From Pseudomonadota bacterium (GTDB taxonomy: Bacteria; Pseudomonadota; Gammaproteobacteria; Burkholderiales; Burkholderiaceae_C): 64,000 bases of DNA. The stretch spans positions 124,001 to 188,000 of the forward strand of contig JADFIG010000002.1 of the NCBI GenBank assembly GCA_022566735.1, given 5' to 3'. Each line of letters opens with the position of its first letter. The first letter of the stretch is position 1. Shown in pieces: positions 16,820-26,980 of this stretch. Below the pieces are notes generated by a model, which had not been told where the DNA came from, searched no databases, and saw only the letters and a list, made by a program, of their open reading frames with translations. A program made the position numbers and the translations under genes.

Positions 16820-18763
16820 ATGCAAGTCCGTCTGATCTGCGCCAGCCTGGCCCTGGCCTTCTCGTCCTTCGCTGGTTGCGCCGTCGCCCAGACCGCCCAG
16901 CCCTTCACCGTCAAGATCATTGGCTTCAACGACTACCACGGCAACCTGGAGTCGCCCGGCACCTTCGGCGCCAACACCCTGGTGCCCACGGCCAGCCGTC
17001 CTGCCGTCGGCGGTGCCGACTACATGGCCGCCTTCGTGGCCGGCATGAAGGCCACGAACCCGCTGAACGTGGTGGTCGGTGCCGGTGACTTCATCGGCGC
17101 CACGCCGCTGATCTCGGCCCTGTTCTTCGACGAGCCCGCCGTCGAAACCCTCAACAAGATCGGCCTGGAGTTCAATGCCGTGGGCAACCACGAGTTCGAC
17201 AAGGGCAAGGACGAGCTCAAGCGTCTGCAAAACGGCGGCTGCAAGACCACCAACGGCGTGCAGGAAGCCAACAGCTGCAAGGGCTTCGGCTCGGGCGTGG
17301 CTGGCAGCTTCGACGGCGCCAAGTTCAAGTGGCTGTCGGCCAACGTGGTCGAAACCGCCACCGGCAAGACCCTGCTGCCCGCCTATGGCATCAAGACCTT
17401 CAACGGCGTGAAGGTGGCCTTCATCGGCATGACCCTCAAGGGCACCCCCGGCATCGTGACCCCCACCGGCGTGGCCGGCCTGCAGTTCAAGGACGAAGCC
17501 GACACCGTCAACGCGCTGGTGCCCCGCCTGCGCGCCCAGGGCGTCGAGTCCATCGTCGTGCTGGTCCACCAGGGTGGCTTCCAGAACATCGTGACCGGCA
17601 CCACCAGCCAGCCCATCACCAGCGACATCAACGGCTGCACCGGTGACCTGAAGAACACCGACGGCAGCGACAGCGACATCCGCGCCATCGTCAAGCGCCT
17701 GGACAACGCCGTCGACCTGGTCATCAGCGGCCACACCCACGCGGCCTACAACTGCTCGGCCAACACCATCGACGTGCGCGGCACCACGCTGAGCAACGCG
17801 GTGACCACGGCCCGCCCCACCGGCATGCCCAACAAGGTCGGCCGCCTGGTGCCCGTGACCAGCTCCAGCGCCTTCGGCCGCGTGCTGACCGAAGTCGACG
17901 TGACCATCAACCCGGCCACGCGTGACATCACCGCCGTCAGCCCCAGGAACGTGCTGGTCGACCGCACCAATGCCACCGCCACCGCCGCCATCTCGGCCAA
18001 CCCCGAGGTGAAGAACGTCGTGGACGCCTACAAGGCCGCCGTGTCGCCCCTGGCCAATGCCGTGGTGGCCACCATCACCGCCGGCATGACCAACACCGCG
18101 AACACCGCCGGTGAAATGGAAGCTGGCGACCTGATCGCCGACGCCCAGCTGGCCGCCACGCAGCCGGCCACCCTCGGCGGCGCCCAGATCGCCTTCATGA
18201 ATGCCGGTGGCGTGCGCAGCCCCGGCTTCGTGAGCGCGGCCGGCACCTACCCGTACAACGTCACCTACGGCAATGCCTTCACCGTGCAGCCCTTCGGCAA
18301 CAGCCTGGTGACCATGACGCTGACGGCCCAGCAGCTCAAGGACGTCCTGGAGCAGCAGTTCGCCAACTGCAACGGCCAGGGCTCGTCCAACCGCATCATG
18401 CAGATCTCCAACGGCTTCAAGTACACCTGGAACTCGGCTGGTACCTGCGGCACCCGCATCGTCGACGTGCTGTTCACGCCCACCGACGTGACCGTCGTGC
18501 CCCCGGTGGTGACCGGCGCCGCCGAGTACATCGTCTCCGGTGGCGTGGTGCAGAACCCGACCAAGACCTACCGCGTGACCGTCAACAACTTCATGGCCAC
18601 GGGCGGTGACGGTTTCGGCGTGCTGGTGGGTGGCACCAACCAGCAGGGTGGTGCTCAGGACATCGACGCCCTGATCGCCTACCTGACCGGCTACAACGCC
18701 CCCAACGCGGCCTACAACCCGACCCAGCTGGAACTGGCCAAGCCCCGCATCACCCGCCAGTGA
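16820..18763 (+). CDS. secreted bifunctional metallophosphatase / 5'-nucleotidase
   Basis: Exported nucleotidase of 647 residues (UshA-like). The N-terminal metallophosphatase domain has FNDYHGNLE, GAGDFIGATPLIS, NAVGNHEFDKG, VLVHQGG and SGHTHAAYNC in the expected order for two-metal catalysis. The C-terminal 5'-nucleotidase domain shows AQIAFMNAGGVRS and the substrate-stacking region TYGNAFTVQPFGNSL, ending near MATGGDGF. The signal peptide ends in GCAVAQ; because of the Cys (SFAGC), lipidation is possible. It probably releases phosphate and nucleosides from extracellular nucleotides. Confidence 0.92.
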   Translation: MQVRLICASLALAFSSFAGCAVAQTAQPFTVKIIGFNDYHGNLESPGTFGANTLVPTASRPAVGGADYMAAFVAGMKATNPLNVVVGAGDFIGATPLISALFFDEPAVETLNKIGLEFNAVGNHEFDKGKDELKRLQNGGCKTTNGVQEANSCKGFGSGVAGSFDGAKFKWLSANVVETATGKTLLPAYGIKTFNGVKVAFIGMTLKGTPGIVTPTGVAGLQFKDEADTVNALVPRLRAQGVESIVVLVHQGGFQNIVTGTTSQPITSDINGCTGDLKNTDGSDSDIRAIVKRLDNAVDLVISGHTHAAYNCSANTIDVRGTTLSNAVTTARPTGMPNKVGRLVPVTSSSAFGRVLTEVDVTINPATRDITAVSPRNVLVDRTNATATAAISANPEVKNVVDAYKAAVSPLANAVVATITAGMTNTANTAGEMEAGDLIADAQLAATQPATLGGAQIAFMNAGGVRSPGFVSAAGTYPYNVTYGNAFTVQPFGNSLVTMTLTAQQLKDVLEQQFANCNGQGSSNRIMQISNGFKYTWNSAGTCGTRIVDVLFTPTDVTVVPPVVTGAAEYIVSGGVVQNPTKTYRVTVNNFMATGGDGFGVLVGGTNQQGGAQDIDALIAYLTGYNAPNAAYNPTQLELAKPRITRQ

Positions 18764-20109
18764 TGCCTTGGCTCCGCGCTGTGAGTGCCGCTGCCACGCT
18801 GTGCGTGGCGGCGGCGACGTGGGCGGCCCCTGCTGCAAGCAGGGTGCCGTCCACGGCCGTTTCCGCGGGTGCGCATGAGGCGCATGGCCACGGCCATGCC
18901 CATGATGTGCGCAGCTCGCCGCAAGCCCTGGCCGAGCGCCGTCGCCTGATCGCCGAAGGCGAAGCCCGCCTGCGCGCGGGAGACGTTGCTGCGGCCCGGC
19001 TGGCTTTTGAGCAAGCCGCCCAGTCGGCCCACGAGGCCGAGATCGAACTGGGCTGGTTGCGCATGCAGATGCAGGCGGGCGAGTACCGCCAGGCCCTGGC
19101 CTTTGCAGCCCACACCGCGGGCGTGCATCTCGACCACGTGGAGGGCGCGGCCTTCTACGCCTGGCTGCTCAACCTGGGGGCCCAGGTGCAGGCCGCCACG
19201 CAGACGCTCGACGGCGTGCAGGCGCGTGCTCCGGGCCACCCGCTGGTGCAGGCGGTGCAGCAGCGCTGGCAGTCCGGTGCGCTGGCGCCCAGCGCCGACA
19301 TGCTGCGCCTGCCCGCACGCCTGGCGCCCTATGCGACGGGGGCCCAGGTGCCGCCGGGCGCCCGGGTGGTGGCCACGGGCCTGCTGCTGGCCGATGGGGG
19401 CCATGTCCTGGTGCCTCGCGCGGCCTTGCCCGAGGGCCTGCCTGGCGCACCGTCCGCCGAGGTGCGGCTGTGGTTGCGCAATGGCCTGGGGCAGACCGTG
19501 GAAGCCCAGCTGGAGGCCAAGGAGGCGTCTGACGGTGCCTCGCTGGCATCCGAGGTGGTGATGCTGCGCCTGACGCAGACGCTGCCCGTCGGCGGGGGCG
19601 AGGTGGTGGCGTCGCGCGACGCCGCTCCCGGCACGCCGGCCTATGCGGTCGATCTGCCAGCCAACCAGGCCCTTGACCAGGGCAACAACCAGGGCAACAA
19701 CCAGAGCCTCGATGCCGCCGGCGAACCAGCCTGGCCGGTCATGCGTGCGGGCTTCCTGGGCCTGCCGCTGGCCGCTGCGCAGGGCAAGACCCGCCTGGGC
19801 GTGGCCCTGCCCGGCAGGGGGCTGCGTGGCGGGCCGGTGTACGACCAGGGTGGCCGCTTGATCGGGGTGGCACTGGGTCAGATGGCCTCGCCCGGCCAGT
19901 CCGGGAAAGCCGACCAGCCGAATGCCCATCTGCCTGACCTGCTGCTGCCCGTCAGCGCCCTGCGTGCGCGTTTCGGCGAGCGCTTTGGCCGCGTCGCACC
20001 GCCAGCCAGGCCCACGCCGGTGGGGGCCGACGAGTTGTACGAACTGGTCCTGCGCAGCAGCCTGCAGGTGCTGGCGCTGCCGGTCAGCGTGCCGCCCGCG
20101 GTCCGCTGA
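18763..20109 (+). CDS. exported TPR protein with a degenerate trypsin-like tail
   Basis: Protein of 448 residues starting within the nucleotidase stop (TGATG), so probably coupled to it. The signal peptide is followed by a His-rich stretch (HEAHGHGHAHD), TPR-like helices at about residues 50-165 (RLRAGDVAAARLAFEQAAQ is the clearest), and a beta-rich C-terminal half. The end resembles trypsin-like proteases: GGPVYDQGGRLIGVALG matches the region after the catalytic Ser, but the usual GNSGGP reads GLRGGP, so the nucleophile is missing. A tandem 12-bp repeat encodes GNNQGNNQ. Function unknown; perhaps a scaffold. Confidence 0.6.
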   Translation: MPWLRAVSAAATLCVAAATWAAPAASRVPSTAVSAGAHEAHGHGHAHDVRSSPQALAERRRLIAEGEARLRAGDVAAARLAFEQAAQSAHEAEIELGWLRMQMQAGEYRQALAFAAHTAGVHLDHVEGAAFYAWLLNLGAQVQAATQTLDGVQARAPGHPLVQAVQQRWQSGALAPSADMLRLPARLAPYATGAQVPPGARVVATGLLLADGGHVLVPRAALPEGLPGAPSAEVRLWLRNGLGQTVEAQLEAKEASDGASLASEVVMLRLTQTLPVGGGEVVASRDAAPGTPAYAVDLPANQALDQGNNQGNNQSLDAAGEPAWPVMRAGFLGLPLAAAQGKTRLGVALPGRGLRGGPVYDQGGRLIGVALGQMASPGQSGKADQPNAHLPDLLLPVSALRARFGERFGRVAPPARPTPVGADELYELVLRSSLQVLALPVSVPPAVR

Positions 20110-20149
20110 GCGGGGCATGGACCGCCGCGGTGAGCGGCAGGCCAGCCAC

Positions 20150-20155
20150 TACACT
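20150..20155 (+). promoter_or_regulatory. -10-like box six bases before the DUF815 ATPase start
   Basis: TACACT is followed by CGCCCC and then ATG at 20162. Transcription would begin at or next to the start codon, giving a leaderless message. The -35 is not clear. Confidence 0.4.
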
Positions 20156-20161
20156 CGCCCC

Positions 20162-21079
20162 ATGGTTCAGCCCCCACTCGACTCCTTCCTGGCCCGCGCC
20201 GAGGGCCTCCTGCAACGCCTGGAGGCCATCCTCCCGTCACCCCACCACCCGCCTGTGGTCGCACCCGACTGGTCGGCTTCGGTGGCCTTCCGCTACCGCA
20301 AGCGCAGCAGCGCGGCCTGGGGCGTGGGCTGGCTGGAGCCGGTGCGCCACGTTGCGCACATCGCCTATGCCGACCTGCAAGAAGTCGACACGCAGAAGGC
20401 GCGCTTCGCCCGGAACCTCGCGCAGTTCGTGGCCGGTCGCACGGCCAACAACGTGCTGCTGTCGGGTGCGCGCGGCACGGGCAAATCGTCCCTGGTCAAG
20501 GCTGCATTGCATGCCCATGCGGGCGAGGGCCTGCGCCTCATCGAGGTGGACAAGGCCGACCTCATCGACCTGCCCGACCTGATCGAGCTGGTCAGCGCGC
20601 GCCCCGAGCGCTTCATCGTGTTCTGCGACGACCTCAGCTTCGACGAGGGCGAGCCGGGCTACAAGGCGCTGAAGTCCATCCTCGACGGCACCGTCTCGGC
20701 CAGCGGCGACAACGTGCTCATCGTGGCGACCTCCAACCGGCGCCACCTGCTGCCCGAGTACCACTCGGACAACAAGACCTACACGCGCGATGCCGATGGC
20801 GAGCTGCACCCGGGCGAGGTGGTCGAGGAGAAGATCTCGCTGTCCGAGCGGTTCGGCCTGTGGATCAGCTTCTACCCCTTCAGCCAGGACGAGTACCTGG
20901 CCATCGTGGCGCAGTGGTTGCGGCATTTCGGCGTGGTGGACGCGGCGGCGATCGAGGCGGCGCGCCCGGAAGCCCTGGTCTGGGCCATCGAGCGGGGTTC
21001 GCGCTCCGGCCGTGTGGCCTGCCAGTTCGCGCGCGACCATGCCGGCCGCCATGCTGCGCAGACGGGAGGTGCGGCATGA
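20162..21079 (+). CDS. DUF815-family AAA+ ATPase
   Basis: Predicted P-loop ATPase of 305 residues. Walker A is LLSGARGTGKSSLVKAAL and a Walker B-like segment is RFIVFCDDLSFDEGE. Sensor-type ATSNRRHLLPEY and the downstream ERFGLWISFYPFSQDEYL are characteristic of the DUF815 family, whose molecular role is not established. The stop overlaps the mutT start (ATGA). The ATPase next to mutT is a recurring pair in Burkholderiales. Confidence 0.88.
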   Translation: MVQPPLDSFLARAEGLLQRLEAILPSPHHPPVVAPDWSASVAFRYRKRSSAAWGVGWLEPVRHVAHIAYADLQEVDTQKARFARNLAQFVAGRTANNVLLSGARGTGKSSLVKAALHAHAGEGLRLIEVDKADLIDLPDLIELVSARPERFIVFCDDLSFDEGEPGYKALKSILDGTVSASGDNVLIVATSNRRHLLPEYHSDNKTYTRDADGELHPGEVVEEKISLSERFGLWISFYPFSQDEYLAIVAQWLRHFGVVDAAAIEAARPEALVWAIERGSRSGRVACQFARDHAGRHAAQTGGAA

Positions 21080-21591
21080 GCCAGCACCGCAACGACACCC
21101 CAGAGCGCAAGTCCTACCACGTGATGGACGCCACCGACCGACCGCCGGTCGATGTGGCCGTGGGTGTGCTCATCGAGCGCGATGCCGATGGCCGCGAGGG
21201 CCGCTTCCTGTTGACCTCGCGCCCGCAAGGCAAGGTCTACGCGGGTCACTGGGAGTTCCCGGGCGGCAAGCTCGAAGCCGGTGAAACGGTGGAAGAAGCC
21301 CTGCGCCGCGAGCTCGACGAGGAGCTGGGCATCACCATCGGCGCAGCCCAGCCGTGGAAGGTCGAGCTGATGGACTACCCGCACGCGCGCGTGCGCCTGC
21401 ATTTCTGCAAGGTGCACGACTGGTCGGGTGAATTCGAGATGCGCGAAGGCCAGGACATGGCCTGGCAGCGCTTGCCGGTGGACGTGGTGCCGGTCTTGCC
21501 GGGCACCATCCCGGTGCTGGAGTGGCTGGCGGCAGAGCGGGGCCACACAGGCCCCACCCACCGTCAGCCGGACGGGCCCGTTCCGGCCTGA
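21076..21591 (+). CDS. mutT: MutT-type Nudix hydrolase
   Basis: Nudix pyrophosphohydrolase of 171 residues, probably sanitising 8-oxo-dGTP. The Nudix box is complete in GGKLEAGETVEEALRRELDEELG, matching GX5EX7REUXEEXGU. The flanking GHWEFPGGK and ...ARVRLHFCKV regions match MutT. A hydrophilic N-terminal extension of about 25 residues precedes VDVAVGVLIE. It is translationally coupled to the DUF815 ATPase by ATGA and converges end to end with the small membrane protein gene. Confidence 0.9.
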   Translation: MSQHRNDTPERKSYHVMDATDRPPVDVAVGVLIERDADGREGRFLLTSRPQGKVYAGHWEFPGGKLEAGETVEEALRRELDEELGITIGAAQPWKVELMDYPHARVRLHFCKVHDWSGEFEMREGQDMAWQRLPVDVVPVLPGTIPVLEWLAAERGHTGPTHRQPDGPVPA

Positions 21592-21777
21592 TCAGTTCGA
21601 CGCTGCGCTGGCCACCGGGGCTGCGCTGGCCGGGGCTTCGTGGGCCTTGCTGTCTTCAACATGGGTGGCGTCCACACCGTGCTTCTCACCGCCCATGTCC
21701 ACGTCGGCGCCGCTCTTCATGAGCAGGTAGACCGCGAGGACCGCGAACACGATGAAGCCAACCAACATCTTCCACAT
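21592..21777 (-). CDS. small single-span membrane protein
   Basis: 61-residue protein starting MWKMLVGFIVFAVLAVYLLM, one transmembrane helix, followed by an acidic and Ala/Pro-rich tail. The start at 21777 has AGGAG nine bases upstream; a longer frame starting at 21804 lacks one. Its stop directly abuts the mutT stop on the other strand. No family was recognised. The predicted topology is N-in with a periplasmic tail, or a small tail-exposed membrane factor. Confidence 0.65.
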   Translation of the reverse strand: MWKMLVGFIVFAVLAVYLLMKSGADVDMGGEKHGVDATHVEDSKAHEAPASAAPVASAASN

Positions 21778-22052
21778 GGGGATCTCCTGAGGGAACACAA
21801 ACACCTTGGCGTCTCATGGACGCCGCCAACCGTCCTGGTCGAACGGGCCGGCGCATGGTACGGGTGAAATGGTGTCCCCACCCCTCCGGGACAACCCGCG
21901 GTCTGTGTGGCGTGCGCCTGGGTGTGATCTGTCTCAAACCTCGTGCAGGCGGGCGGGCCCGGGGGTGGCTGCGCTATGCTGATTTCGGGTGCGGTCCATG
22001 CGCCCCGCGCACCCGTGCGTGCCCCCGATCCAGACAAGCGAGAGAGACACCC

Positions 22053-22931
22053 ATGAGCTACCAGACCCTGAGTTATGCCGTCGGTGACGATGGCGTCCTG
22101 CTGCTGACCCTCAACCGCCCCGAGCAGCTCAATGCCTTCACGGTGGAGATGGCCAACGAGCTGGTCGATGCCTTCACGCGGGCGAGCGAGGACGACGCCG
22201 TGCGCGCCATCGTGGTGACGGGCGCGGGCAAGGCCTTCTGCGCGGGCATGGACCTCAGCGTGAGCGGCAACGTGTTTGGCCTGGACGAGTCGCAGCAGCC
22301 CACGATGGCCGACATGCGCGAGCGCCTGACGGACAAGGCCATCCACGAAGGTGTGCGCGACACGGGTGGCCGCGTCGTGCTGTCCATCTTCAATTGCAAG
22401 AAGCCGGTGATCGGTGCCATCAACGGCGCGGCCGTGGGCATCGGTGCCACCATGACGCTGCCCATGGACATCCGCATCGCGTCCGAGAAGGCGCGCATCG
22501 GCTTCGTGTTCGGCCGCATCGGCATCGTGCCCGAGGCGTGTTCGAGCTGGTTCCTGCCGCGCATCGTGGGCATCTCGCAGGCGCTGGAGTGGACCTACAT
22601 GGCCGACATCTTCGATGGTCACGAGGCGCAGCGTGGCGGTCTGGTCAAGTGCGTGGTGCCACCCGAGCAGCTGCTGGAAGAGGCGATGAAGATCGCGCGG
22701 CGCATCGCCACCGAGCGCTCGGCCGTGGGCATCGCGCTGACGCGCCAGATGATGTATCGCAACTCGGCGCAGCCGCACCCGCTGGCCGCGCACCAGGTCG
22801 ATTCGCTGGCCATGTTCTACACCAGCATCGGCGATGGCAAGGAGGGTGTGCAGGCCTTCCTGGAGAAGCGCCCCGCGCAGTTCCAGGGCAAGGCCTCGCA
22901 GATGCCGCCGTTCTACCCGTGGTGGGAATGA
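22053..22931 (+). CDS. enoyl-CoA hydratase/isomerase (crotonase) family protein
   Basis: Crotonase-fold enzyme of 292 residues from the ATG at 22053; the open frame extends further upstream without a plausible start context. Signatures: LNRPEQLNAFTVEMANEL, GAGKAFCAGMDLSVSG (first oxyanion-hole loop), GAINGAAVGIGATMTLPMD (second) and FGRIGIVPEACSSWFLPRIVG with a candidate catalytic Glu. It probably acts in fatty-acid or aromatic acyl-CoA breakdown. It is monocistronic, ending before a strong terminator. The exact substrate is not deducible. Confidence 0.88.
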   Translation: MSYQTLSYAVGDDGVLLLTLNRPEQLNAFTVEMANELVDAFTRASEDDAVRAIVVTGAGKAFCAGMDLSVSGNVFGLDESQQPTMADMRERLTDKAIHEGVRDTGGRVVLSIFNCKKPVIGAINGAAVGIGATMTLPMDIRIASEKARIGFVFGRIGIVPEACSSWFLPRIVGISQALEWTYMADIFDGHEAQRGGLVKCVVPPEQLLEEAMKIARRIATERSAVGIALTRQMMYRNSAQPHPLAAHQVDSLAMFYTSIGDGKEGVQAFLEKRPAQFQGKASQMPPFYPWWE

Positions 22932-22965
22932 GGCCGGTGGGACGGCGGATGGGCGCGTGCCCATG

Positions 22966-22995
22966 AAAAAGCCCGGCACGAGGCCGGGCTTTTTT
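22966..22995. terminator. bidirectional Rho-independent terminator
   Basis: GCCCGGC (22971-22977) and GCCGGGC (22983-22989) form a 7-bp stem with a 5-nt loop, flanked by five A on the left and six T on the right. It can therefore terminate both the rightward crotonase gene and the leftward SWIB gene. Confidence 0.88.
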
Positions 22996-23042
22996 CGTGT
23001 CTGCTGCAGCGGCTCGTCAGCGTGCTGCGGCGGACAGGCGCA

Positions 23043-23369
23043 TCAGCTCAGGTGCTCGCTGACCAGCTTGGTCAGCTCGAACATGGTGACTTGCGGCTTC
23101 TTGAAGATGACCTTCAGCTTGTCGTCCGCATTGATGTTGCGCTTGTTGGCGGCGTCCTGCAGGTTGTGCTTCTTGATGTATTCCCAAATCTTCTTGGTGA
23201 CCTCGGTGCGCGGAGCCGGGGTGGCGCCGATCACGGCGGCCAGGGCAGCGCTGGGGGTCAGAGGCTTGGAAAACGCAGCGTTGGGGGCGCGCTTGGCGGC
23301 GGCCTTCTTGGCTGCAGGTGCCTTGGTGGCCTCGGCCTTCGTGGCCGGGGCTTTCTTCGCAGTTGCCAT
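23043..23369 (-). CDS. SWIB/MDM2-domain protein with histone-H1-like tail
   Basis: 108 residues. The first 30 are Lys/Ala/Pro-rich (MATAKKAPATKAEATKAPAA), resembling bacterial histone-like tails. The SWIB domain follows, with LTPSAALAAVIG, RTEVTKKIWEYIKKHNLQD, INADDKLKVIF and VTMFELTKLVSEHL. Such stand-alone SWIB proteins also occur in chlamydiae, where they are linked to chromatin; in betaproteobacteria they are common but uncharacterised. Probably DNA- or nucleoid-associated. An RBS (GGAG) precedes the start. Confidence 0.92.
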   Translation of the reverse strand: MATAKKAPATKAEATKAPAAKKAAAKRAPNAAFSKPLTPSAALAAVIGATPAPRTEVTKKIWEYIKKHNLQDAANKRNINADDKLKVIFKKPQVTMFELTKLVSEHLS

Positions 23370-23633
23370 GTGAATTCACTCCAATGTCAGGTCAGATCTG
23401 AGGCGGTGGTCGGGCGCAGGCTGCGTTGCGCGTGCGTTCCTCGAACAACCGGCCCCCGCATGGTAATGCTTTCTCCTGGGCAAAACCACGTGTTCATCGA
23501 CTGAATTGCAGCGGAATGTGGTCGCAGGGCGTCAACGGCTGTCGCGCCTGACACCTGCGTGCGCGGCCGCTTTCGTGTTCAATGCGTGCTCAGTGCCCAC
23601 AGAGGCACCGTTCAGAACCCCTTTGGAGACACC

Positions 23634-24917
<1,284 letters not shown>

Positions 24918-24918
24918 C

Positions 24919-26046
24919 TCAGTCCCGGTCGATGAGGTCGGGGCCGATGTCGGCCAGCGTGGCGCAGCCGCTCAGGGCCATGGCCGCTTCGAGTTCGTCG
25001 CGCAGCAGGCGCAGGGCGTGCGCCACGCCCAAGGCACCGGCCGTGGCCAGGGCGTGCACGCAGGGCCGCCCGATCAGCACGGCGCGTGCGCCCAGGGCCA
25101 GGGCCTTGAGCACGTCGGTGCCGCGGCGGATGCCGCCATCGACCAGCACCGGCAGGTCGTCGCCGACGGCCTCGACGATGCGGGGCAGGGCGCGGGCGGT
25201 GGGCAGCACGGTGTCGAGCGTGCGGCCGCCGTGGTTGGAGACGATCAGGCCTTGCACGCCGAGCGCGCGTGCCTGGCGGGCGTCGTCGGCGCGCAGCACG
25301 CCCTTGAGCAGCACGGGCAGGCGGGTCTGCGACTGCAGCCAGGCCACATCGTCCCAGGTGGGCGCGTGGTGCAGCAGGTCGTTGAACAGGGCGCTGTCTT
25401 GCGGGCCCAGTTCGCGGGCCGGTGCGGGCCGCATGCCGTGCAGGTTCATGGCCGACACGCCCGCCGGCAGGCGGAAGTTGGCACGGCGCTCGCGGTCACG
25501 CGTGCCGCTGACGGGGGCGTCCACGGTCAGCACGATCGCTTCGAAACCGGCGCCTTCGGCCCGCCGCAACAGGGTGCGCGTGAAGTCGCGGTCGGGTTGC
25601 AGGTAGAGCTGCATCCACAGCGGGCCGCGGAAATCGTCCGCGGCGACCGCGTCGGCGATGTCTTCCAGCGAGGTGCTGGACTGTGTGCTGAGCACGAAGC
25701 CGGCTTCCTGCGCGGCTGCGGCCAGGGCCGTGTCCAGCTCGCCTTCGGGATGGGCCAGCCTCTGGTAGGCCACGGGCGCGACGATCAGCGGGTGGGCCAG
25801 CGTGCGGCCCAGCAACTCGGTGCGGGTGTGGCCGTCGGCGGTGCGGCGCAGCACGCGCGGCAGCAGTTGCAGCGCCTGCCAGGCCTGGGCGTTGGCCGCC
25901 ACGGTCTGTTCATCGCCTGCGCCGCCTTGCAGGTAGGCCCAGGCCGCAGCGTCCATGCGCTGCGCGGCATGGCGCTGGTAGTCGGCCAGGCTGACGGTGT
26001 CGGCGGGGATGGCCTGCAGGCCGTGGTCGGTGGGGTCTGGGGTCAT
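24919..26046 (-). CDS. FMN-dependent 2-hydroxyacid oxidase/dehydrogenase
   Basis: LldD/glycolate-oxidase family enzyme of 375 residues. FMN and active-site motifs: VAPVAYQRLAHPEGE, STQSSTSLEDIA, WMQLYLQPDRDFT, LTVDAPVSGTRDRERR, VLLKGVLRADDA, IVSNHGGRTLD with the catalytic His, and DGGIRRGTDVLKALALGA. It probably oxidises lactate or a related 2-hydroxyacid. It is the last gene of a leftward group that starts with a siderophore receptor, 30 bp after the cytochrome b561 gene. It could feed electrons to that cytochrome, which is inference. Confidence 0.88.
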   Translation of the reverse strand: MTPDPTDHGLQAIPADTVSLADYQRHAAQRMDAAAWAYLQGGAGDEQTVAANAQAWQALQLLPRVLRRTADGHTRTELLGRTLAHPLIVAPVAYQRLAHPEGELDTALAAAAQEAGFVLSTQSSTSLEDIADAVAADDFRGPLWMQLYLQPDRDFTRTLLRRAEGAGFEAIVLTVDAPVSGTRDRERRANFRLPAGVSAMNLHGMRPAPARELGPQDSALFNDLLHHAPTWDDVAWLQSQTRLPVLLKGVLRADDARQARALGVQGLIVSNHGGRTLDTVLPTARALPRIVEAVGDDLPVLVDGGIRRGTDVLKALALGARAVLIGRPCVHALATAGALGVAHALRLLRDELEAAMALSGCATLADIGPDLIDRD

Positions 26047-26076
26047 GGAGGCGGAGGCCGCGCAAGGCGGCAGGCG

Positions 26077-26640
26077 TCAGGCGACGTCGTCGCCGGAGGG
26101 CGGCATTTTGCGCCCGTCCAGCATGGCCTTCACCAGGTTTTCGCGCTGGTGTCGGCTGGTCAGCCACACGCCGACAAGGTGGAAGGCGACCAGGCCCGGC
26201 AGGCCCCAGGCCAGCGTGGTGTGGACCTGCTCCAGCGCCTCCGAGCCCCAGAAGCGGTCGGTGGTCTGCAGCCAGCCCGTGAAGGCGATGCCGCCCGTGG
26301 TCAGCCACAGCGTCAGCGCCATCCAGCCGCCCAGCGGGTTGTGGCCGATGTGGCGGGGCGCGCGGCCTTGCCAGACCTGCTGCGTGTAGCGCCAGGTGAC
26401 CGCGGGCGAGCGCAGGAAGTCGGTGAAGCGCGCGTGGCGGCTGCCGACCAGGCCCCACAGCAGGCGCAGCGTCACGCAGGCCGCGGCGGTGTAGCCGGCA
26501 GCTTCGTGCCAGGGTCCGGGCACACCGATCTCCAGTGCGCTCGTCCAGGCCACGGCCACGGCGCAGGCCAGGGTCCAGTGCAGCAGGCGCACGGCCACAT
26601 CCCACACGGGGATGGGCCGACGAGGGGCAGCGGAGCGCAT
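26077..26640 (-). CDS. cytochrome b561-type membrane protein
   Basis: Four-helix b-type cytochrome of 187 residues. PVWDVAVRLLHWTLACAVAV is the classic start of the bacterial b561/Ni-Fe-hydrogenase cytochrome domain. Candidate heme-ligand His residues lie in LLHW, PGPWHEAAGY, QVHTTLAWGLPGLVAFH and nearby. Its ATG overlaps the stop of the PepSY gene (ATGA). It is likely to pass electrons between the quinone pool or a flavoprotein and a periplasmic acceptor, in an operon downstream of a siderophore receptor. Confidence 0.85.
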   Translation of the reverse strand: MRSAAPRRPIPVWDVAVRLLHWTLACAVAVAWTSALEIGVPGPWHEAAGYTAAACVTLRLLWGLVGSRHARFTDFLRSPAVTWRYTQQVWQGRAPRHIGHNPLGGWMALTLWLTTGGIAFTGWLQTTDRFWGSEALEQVHTTLAWGLPGLVAFHLVGVWLTSRHQRENLVKAMLDGRKMPPSGDDVA

Positions 26641-26930
26641 CACTTCTGCGGCACGTCACCCACGAGTTCGAAGGTCTTGGGGTTGAAGTAGGCCTCGCGG
26701 CGCTGGCCCTTGCCGTCGAAGCCATAGACCTCGTAGCAGCCGTTGTCGATCTTGACCTTGCGCACGTCCCAGCCTTCGGCCTTGAGCTTGTCTTCCAGGT
26801 CTTCGCGCAGCTTCCATTCCTTCTTGGGGGTGTCGCACTTGAAGCTGCCGTGGGCCAGGGCCTGGCCGGCGAACAGGGTGGTGGCGGCCAGCATCAGTGC
26901 GGGCAGGGTGCGCAGGGCAATCGTCTTCAT
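26640..26930 (-). CDS. periplasmic PepSY-domain protein
   Basis: 96 residues from the ATG at 26930, where a signal peptide begins (MKTIALRTLPALMLAATTLF, cleavage after ALA). A short PepSY domain follows: LREDLEDKLKAEGWDVRKVK, then NGCYEVYGFDGKGQRREAYFNPKTFELV. It has two Cys, in FKCDTP and NGCYEV. Small PepSY proteins often accompany b-type cytochromes, and the stop overlaps the b561 start here. A role in assembling or modulating the redox chain is inferred. Confidence 0.85.
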   Translation of the reverse strand: MKTIALRTLPALMLAATTLFAGQALAHGSFKCDTPKKEWKLREDLEDKLKAEGWDVRKVKIDNGCYEVYGFDGKGQRREAYFNPKTFELVGDVPQK

Positions 26931-26980
26931 GGGGTGGTCTCCTGGGGTGGGGGAAAGGGACAAGGGCTTGCGCAGGGGGC

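Noticed and set aside
16124-18838. 904-codon minus-strand open frame
   Set aside because: It is antisense to the PEP-CTERM and 5'-nucleotidase genes, which have clear motifs and signal peptides; the shadow translation is low-complexity Gly/His/Val.
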